From Algoriphagus boseongensis (GTDB lineage: Bacteria; Bacteroidota; Bacteroidia; Cytophagales; Cyclobacteriaceae): a stretch of 64,000 nucleotides of DNA. The stretch is from the NCBI RefSeq assembly GCF_004362805.1, contig NZ_SNYF01000005.1:1353676-1417675 (forward strand), written 5' to 3'. The stretch's first letter is position 1, and each line of letters starts with the position of its first letter. The position numbers and the translations under genes were made by a program. The notes beneath the pieces are model-generated. The model was given only the letters and a program-made list of their open reading frames with translations, had not been told where the DNA came from and ran no database searches. This document shows positions 60,354 through 64,000 of the stretch, one piece after another.

Positions 60354-61136
60354 TTATAAATCGGGAGAATTGCTTCTCCCGATTTTTTGTATGAAGTAAA
60401 TCATCAATCCTAACTGGCCAATCTCGAAGAAAGTCATCGGTACGAGTCCGAATACCACTCCAAATCCTGAGAAAATCAGAATCCCTGCGATCAAACCCAA
60501 GACACCAATTACCTGCCCTAGTCCAAATTTCAGATTTTTATACCCGAAATAACTTGCTCCCAGAAAAGCATAGCCCAGGCCAAATGCTTCAAACTTAATC
60601 CAGTAATAATCCTCGATACTGAACAAAGGAGTATGAAGTGCAATCATATCCGCTGAATACATTAGGATATTAAAACCAATCATAACCCACAGGGCAATTT
60701 TCAAATACTTGTTTGGATAAAATCGCTCTAATCCCAGCAATCCGAGCAAAAAGCCAACATAGCTAAAAAAGGTGATCAATTTCACTCCGGTAAAGCCTGT
60801 TTTATTGGATACAAAACCATCTTCTATCCATTCATATTCCCAACCGATCTCAAAAAAAGCAATGAAAAAATAGAGTAAGCCCGACGCGAATGCGAAGTAC
60901 AGATAGGATGGAACTTTCCTCTCCTCATCCTTAAAGCTACTTTTCACTTCTTCCCATTGAAAATCCAAGGCCTCAAAGAGTGCCTTGACCGTGTAACTCC
61001 TTGGAATCACTTCCCCAGCTTCGATTCGCTGGATTGTACGCACATTCAGATTGCATTTTTCGACGAGTTCTTCCTGCGTCAGTCCTTTGGCTTTTCTCAA
61101 TTCAGAGATCTTTTTGCCTAATTCTGGTTGTTTCAT
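60354..61136 (-). CDS. XRE-family HTH regulator with membrane domain
   Basis: From Met10 (61136) the protein starts MKQPELGKKISELRKAKGLT, a Cro/XRE helix-turn-helix with recognition helix NVRTIQRIEAGEVIPR (residues 38-53). About five transmembrane segments follow from residue 90, an unusual fusion. It may sense membrane state and control nearby or distant genes. The target is unknown. A 27-nt longer start at 61163 is possible but less family-like. Confidence 0.78.
   Translation of the reverse strand: MKQPELGKKISELRKAKGLTQEELVEKCNLNVRTIQRIEAGEVIPRSYTVKALFEALDFQWEEVKSSFKDEERKVPSYLYFAFASGLLYFFIAFFEIGWEYEWIEDGFVSNKTGFTGVKLITFFSYVGFLLGLLGLERFYPNKYLKIALWVMIGFNILMYSADMIALHTPLFSIEDYYWIKFEAFGLGYAFLGASYFGYKNLKFGLGQVIGVLGLIAGILIFSGFGVVFGLVPMTFFEIGQLGLMIYFIQKIGRSNSPDL
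60361..60388 (+). terminator. Terminator of menD inside the 3' end of the convergent XRE gene
   Basis: The 9-bp stem TCGGGAGAA/TTCTCCCGA (60361-60369, 60374-60382; loop TTGC) is followed by TTTTTT. The same bases encode the last residues (RSNSPDL) of the XRE protein on the other strand, so terminator and coding sequence overlap. Confidence 0.85.
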
Positions 61137-61210
61137 GATGAATTTTGATTTTGAATTAACCATGGCAATTTCTTGGATTGGAATTGGACAAAGGGCGAAA
61201 AAGGGGCGGA

Positions 61211-61232
61211 ATTAACCCGACATTAACCCGAC
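61211..61232. promoter_or_regulatory. Tandem 11-bp direct repeat upstream of the XRE gene
   Basis: ATTAACCCGAC occurs twice in tandem (61211-61221 and 61222-61232), about 50-75 nt upstream of the XRE start on the minus strand. Its position makes it a candidate autoregulatory operator of the XRE protein. Confidence 0.4.
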
Positions 61233-61238
61233 ATTTGT

Positions 61239-61287
61239 TTTTTAGGCTTTAAAGAGGATTTTAATGTTCAAAGGAAAAGCCTAAAAA
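61239..61287. repeat. 12-bp inverted repeat between lysR and the XRE gene
   Basis: A perfect TTTTTAGGCTTT/AAAGCCTAAAAA inverted repeat (61239-61250, 61276-61287) with a 25-nt spacer lies just after the lysR stop. The T-run is on the 5' arm, so it is not a standard terminator; a binding site or insertion remnant is possible. Confidence 0.4.
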
Positions 61288-61292
61288 CCAAA

Positions 61293-62168
61293 TCAAGATG
61301 GCAAAATCAAAGATAGAACCCTATTCAGTGCGGGATTCCTGTTTTCGGGTTTCCAAATCACTGAAAGCTCTGTAAACTGAGGAATACCCGGGATTTCCAT
61401 AAATCTAACTTTTAAATCATATCCCTCCTTGAGCGAACTGGGAACTATTGCCACTCCCAAGCCATTTTCTACCAGTCTGAAAATGGTCAGGGCATGGACA
61501 GATTTGTGCTTGATTTTAGGAGAAAAGCCGGAATTCCTGCAAATACTCATGATTTGCTCAAAGTAGAAATTCGAGTAATCGGAAGAAAATAGGATAAAGG
61601 ATTCCTCAGAAAACTGGCCTACACTTTTGAAATCCTTTTCACCGATTGGATGATTATCAGGAACAACCAGAGAAAAAGTATCCCGAAACACACCTTTCAT
61701 TTTCAGATCCTGAGGCACAGAAGAAAGCCGGACAAATCCCAAATCAAGCTTATCCTTTTGGATCATTTCTACCTGCATCTGATTGCTTAATTCCTCCAAA
61801 CTGGTAGTGATCAAAGGTTCTGAAGCATTGATGCGAGTTAGTAAATCAGGCAAGACCTTATTGGAAGCCGACCCCAAAAACCCTATCCTAAGCTCCCCTA
61901 CTTTCCCCAAAGCAATTTCCTTCAGTTGCAACCTGGTAGTATCTAGGTGATTCAAGACAAAATCCACCTCCGATTTGAGATACTCTCCGGCTCGGGTTAA
62001 TTCCACATGTTTCTGATCCCGTTCAAAAAGCTGGACTTCCAGAATTTCTTCCAGCTGCCTGATCTGCCGACTTAACCCTGGTTGGGAAATAAAAAGGCGT
62101 TCGGCGGCTTTTCGGAAGTTTAATTCCTCTGCCACAGCCTGAAAATAACTTAAGTGCCTAAGTTCCAT
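61293..62168 (-). CDS. LysR-family transcriptional regulator
   Basis: A 291-residue protein. The N-terminal winged helix-turn-helix spans MELRHLSYFQAVAEELNF to FISQPGLSRQIRQLE (residues 1-42), and the C-terminal substrate-binding domain contains GELRIGFLGSAS and GLGVAIVPSS. LysR regulators bind inverted repeats and activate or repress divergent genes. It is divergent from hutH, and the shared 95-nt spacer contains a TTGATAC/GTATCAA inverted repeat. Control of histidine catabolism is a likely role. Confidence 0.9.
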   Translation of the reverse strand: MELRHLSYFQAVAEELNFRKAAERLFISQPGLSRQIRQLEEILEVQLFERDQKHVELTRAGEYLKSEVDFVLNHLDTTRLQLKEIALGKVGELRIGFLGSASNKVLPDLLTRINASEPLITTSLEELSNQMQVEMIQKDKLDLGFVRLSSVPQDLKMKGVFRDTFSLVVPDNHPIGEKDFKSVGQFSEESFILFSSDYSNFYFEQIMSICRNSGFSPKIKHKSVHALTIFRLVENGLGVAIVPSSLKEGYDLKVRFMEIPGIPQFTELSVIWKPENRNPALNRVLSLILPS

Positions 62169-62210
62169 TGATACCTAATAGTTATCTTTATATGATCATA
62201 ATAGTATCAA
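62168..62210. promoter_or_regulatory. Candidate LysR binding inverted repeat
   Basis: TTGATAC at 62168-62174 and GTATCAA at 62204-62210 form a perfect inverted repeat. If the hutH start of transcription is near 62245, it occupies about -35 to -77, where LysR sites usually lie. The spacer also contains ATGATCAT. Confidence 0.4.
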
Positions 62211-62230
62211 AAAGCATCAAAAATTGAAAG

Positions 62231-62238
62231 TAATTTTG
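62231..62238 (+). promoter_or_regulatory. Candidate -7 promoter box of hutH
   Basis: TAATTTTG matches TAnnTTTG, 26 nt before the hutH ATG at 62264. A -33 TTTG is absent, which fits an activator-dependent promoter. Confidence 0.45.
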
Positions 62239-62263
62239 GAAAAGAATCTAAACCCAAGCCCAC

Positions 62264-63829
62264 ATGAACGCCTTTCGATACGGTCAAGATCATCTCACTG
62301 CTTCAATCGCATTAAAGTTAGCCCGAAAAGAAATCCAAGGGATTTTAAGCGCTGAAACCATTGAAAAAGTAAAAGCATCCTCAGAAGCAGTGGAGAAAAT
62401 TGCAAAGGGAGAAAGGATAGTGTATGGGATAAATACAGGATTTGGTCCTCTTTGTACTAGTAAAATCTCCGCTTCAGACACGCAAACACTTCAGGAAAAT
62501 CTTCTGAAAAGCCATGCCGTGGGAGTTGGAGAACCTGTAGATCTGGAAATTTCCAGGTTAATGCTGGTTTTGAAAGCCCATGCTTTGGCTCAGGGATTTT
62601 CAGGAATCCGGCTGGAAACTTTGGAAAGGATTATCTGGATGTTGGAAAACGACCTTATTCCAGTAGTTCCAATTCAAGGTTCAGTAGGCGCTTCAGGGGA
62701 CTTGGCTCCCCTTTCCCATTTGTTCCTTCCCTTGATCGGAATGGGAAAAATTCATTACCAAGGTGAAATTCAAAAAACCTCGGAAGTTTTTAATAGACTG
62801 AAAATCAAAGCCCTAAAACTTGGCCCAAAGGAAGGATTGGCTTTGATCAATGGAACCCAGTTTATGGCAGCCCATGGAGTTAAAGTGGTGGAAAGACTTC
62901 ATAATCTTTTGAGCCATGCGAGCATTACTGGAGCGATGATGATTGAAGGTCTGATGGGTTCTGTGAAACCATTTTCAGCAGAATTACATCAATTAAGGCC
63001 CTATGCCGGAAATCAGCATGTGGCACAAACCATCCTTAACCTTTTGCATGATTCAGAAATCGTAGCTTCCCACCTGCATTGTGCGCGGGTTCAGGATCCT
63101 TATTCCCTTCGCTGCATGCCTCAAGTGCATGGGGCAAGTTGGAATGCTTTTCGGCATGTAAAGGAAATTTTGGAGATTGAAATCAATTCAGTGACGGACA
63201 ATCCCGTGGTGTTTAATGAAAATCACACCATTTCCGGAGGACATTTTCATGGACAGCCGATTGCTTTGCCACTGGACTATGCGACTTTGGCGGCCTCGGA
63301 AATTGGAAACATTTCTGACCGTAGGATTTACTTATCCATTGAAGGTGATACGCCTGGAGTCCCAAAATTGCTTTTGAAAGAAACTGGCTTAAACTCCGGA
63401 TTGATGATCCCTCAGTATACCACTGCTGCCTTGGCTTCCGAAAATAAGGGACTTTGCTTTCCCGCTTCAGCAGATTCCATTCCTACCTCACTTGGACAGG
63501 AAGATCATGTAAGTATGGGAAGTATAGGCGCGAGAAAGGCACTTCGGGTGATTGAAAACGTGGAAAAGATTCTGGGAATCGAGCTGTTTTATGCCGCTCA
63601 AGCCATGGATTATCATGCTCCGCTAAAGTCCGGTAAAATTATGACGGCCATTTATCAAAAGGTTCGTGAATTAATCGATCCTGTGGTCAGTGATCGAATA
63701 ATGTATGAGGACATGGAAACGGCAATCGATTTGGTGAAAAGCGGTGAACTGGTAAATCTAGCTAAATCTGTGGCCGATCAGGAAGGATTAGCTTTTGAAA
63801 CCGAGTGGAGCAAATTGTTTAAATTCTAA
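62264..63829 (+). CDS. hutH: Histidine ammonia-lyase
   Basis: A 521-residue enzyme with the MIO cofactor triad Ala143-Ser144-Gly145 (GSVGASGDLAPLSH), the GINTGFGPL entry motif, and QDPYSLRCMPQVHGAS. It deaminates histidine to urocanate. It is divergent from a LysR regulator and followed by the start of hutI, so this is the head of a hut operon. Length is normal for the family. Confidence 0.95.
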   Translation: MNAFRYGQDHLTASIALKLARKEIQGILSAETIEKVKASSEAVEKIAKGERIVYGINTGFGPLCTSKISASDTQTLQENLLKSHAVGVGEPVDLEISRLMLVLKAHALAQGFSGIRLETLERIIWMLENDLIPVVPIQGSVGASGDLAPLSHLFLPLIGMGKIHYQGEIQKTSEVFNRLKIKALKLGPKEGLALINGTQFMAAHGVKVVERLHNLLSHASITGAMMIEGLMGSVKPFSAELHQLRPYAGNQHVAQTILNLLHDSEIVASHLHCARVQDPYSLRCMPQVHGASWNAFRHVKEILEIEINSVTDNPVVFNENHTISGGHFHGQPIALPLDYATLAASEIGNISDRRIYLSIEGDTPGVPKLLLKETGLNSGLMIPQYTTAALASENKGLCFPASADSIPTSLGQEDHVSMGSIGARKALRVIENVEKILGIELFYAAQAMDYHAPLKSGKIMTAIYQKVRELIDPVVSDRIMYEDMETAIDLVKSGELVNLAKSVADQEGLAFETEWSKLFKF

Positions 63830-63847
63830 AAAAGCTCACAGCTGACA

Positions 63848-63884
63848 CAGATGTTCACAGATAAAATCTATCTGTGAACATCTG
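63848..63884. repeat. 16-bp inverted repeat between hutH and hutI
   Basis: A perfect palindrome of CAGATGTTCACAGATA and its complement (63848-63863, 63869-63884), with a 5-nt spacer, continues into further ATCTGTG copies. It resembles dispersed REP-like CAGATGTTCACAGAT elements in Bacteroidota. As a stable hairpin it may also trim or stabilise the operon mRNA. Confidence 0.55.
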
Positions 63885-63905
63885 AGAAATCTGTGATACA
63901 ACACC

Positions 63906-64000
63906 ATGAAAAACCTAAAACTAATCGGCCCTTTTGCCCAACTTCTCACTTTAGATAAGCTTCCTTTAAAAGGTTCATTGAAGGACGAGCAATTAGAAAT
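63906..64000 (+). CDS. hutI: Imidazolonepropionase, N-terminal fragment
   Basis: The first 31 residues (starting MKNLKLIGPFAQLL) run off the window end. They match the N-terminus of imidazolonepropionase, the third hut-pathway enzyme. It is downstream of hutH in the same direction. The call rests on the start and context only. Confidence 0.75.
   Translation, partial: MKNLKLIGPFAQLLTLDKLPLKGSLKDEQLE

Overview
The window looks like a chromosomal segment of a Bacteroidota (Cytophagales-type, possibly Algoriphagus/Cyclobacteriaceae-like) bacterium. The indications are low GC, a Bacteroidota-type putative porin and Wzi-like barrel, TAnnTTTG-type promoter boxes, a menaquinone pathway, lipid A synthesis (LpxK) and several intergenic repeat families typical of this phylum. 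The genus is an inference from protein style, not from a search.

Positions 112-33466 (all minus strand) are a very large surface-polysaccharide locus. It holds 19 glycosyltransferases (8 GT2-like, 10 GT4/GT-B-like, 1 GT10 fucosyltransferase), GDP-L-fucose synthesis (gmd, fcl), two further sugar-nucleotide epimerases, two hexapeptide acetyltransferases, one membrane acyltransferase, a Wzy-like polymerase, a methyltransferase, a Wzm/Wzt ABC exporter and a Wzi-like outer-membrane protein. The export machinery is at 41890-48426: a Wza-like lipoprotein and two paralogous Wzc-like tyrosine kinases with glycine-tyrosine tails.

Between these two blocks, at 33847-41883, lies a complete lasso-peptide (RiPP) biosynthetic cluster. 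In transcription order it contains a lasso cyclase (asparagine-synthetase-like), an ABC exporter, an HPr-kinase-like peptide kinase, a PqqD-type leader-binding protein (B1), a transglutaminase-like leader peptidase (B2), a 40-residue precursor peptide at 36343-36465 that is too short for routine gene calling, a nucleotidyltransferase, a phytanoyl-CoA-dioxygenase-like Fe(II)/2-oxoglutarate oxygenase and a SET-domain methyltransferase. The precursor ends in serine, the residue lasso kinases phosphorylate, and is lysine-rich in its predicted core, which suggests a substrate for the SET enzyme. The cyclase gene starts 6 nt after the second wzc gene, so lasso production may be co-transcribed with capsule/EPS genes. 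This is the most novel system in the window.

Positions 48778-64000 are housekeeping: a MacB/FtsX permease, MiaE, a porin, LpxK, a Nif3-like protein, a zinc-ribbon coiled-coil protein, a histidine phosphatase, menaquinone genes (a thioesterase, MenF, MenD), an XRE regulator with a membrane domain, and a LysR regulator divergent from hutH, followed by the truncated start of hutI. No rRNA, tRNA, CRISPR array or transposase was seen.
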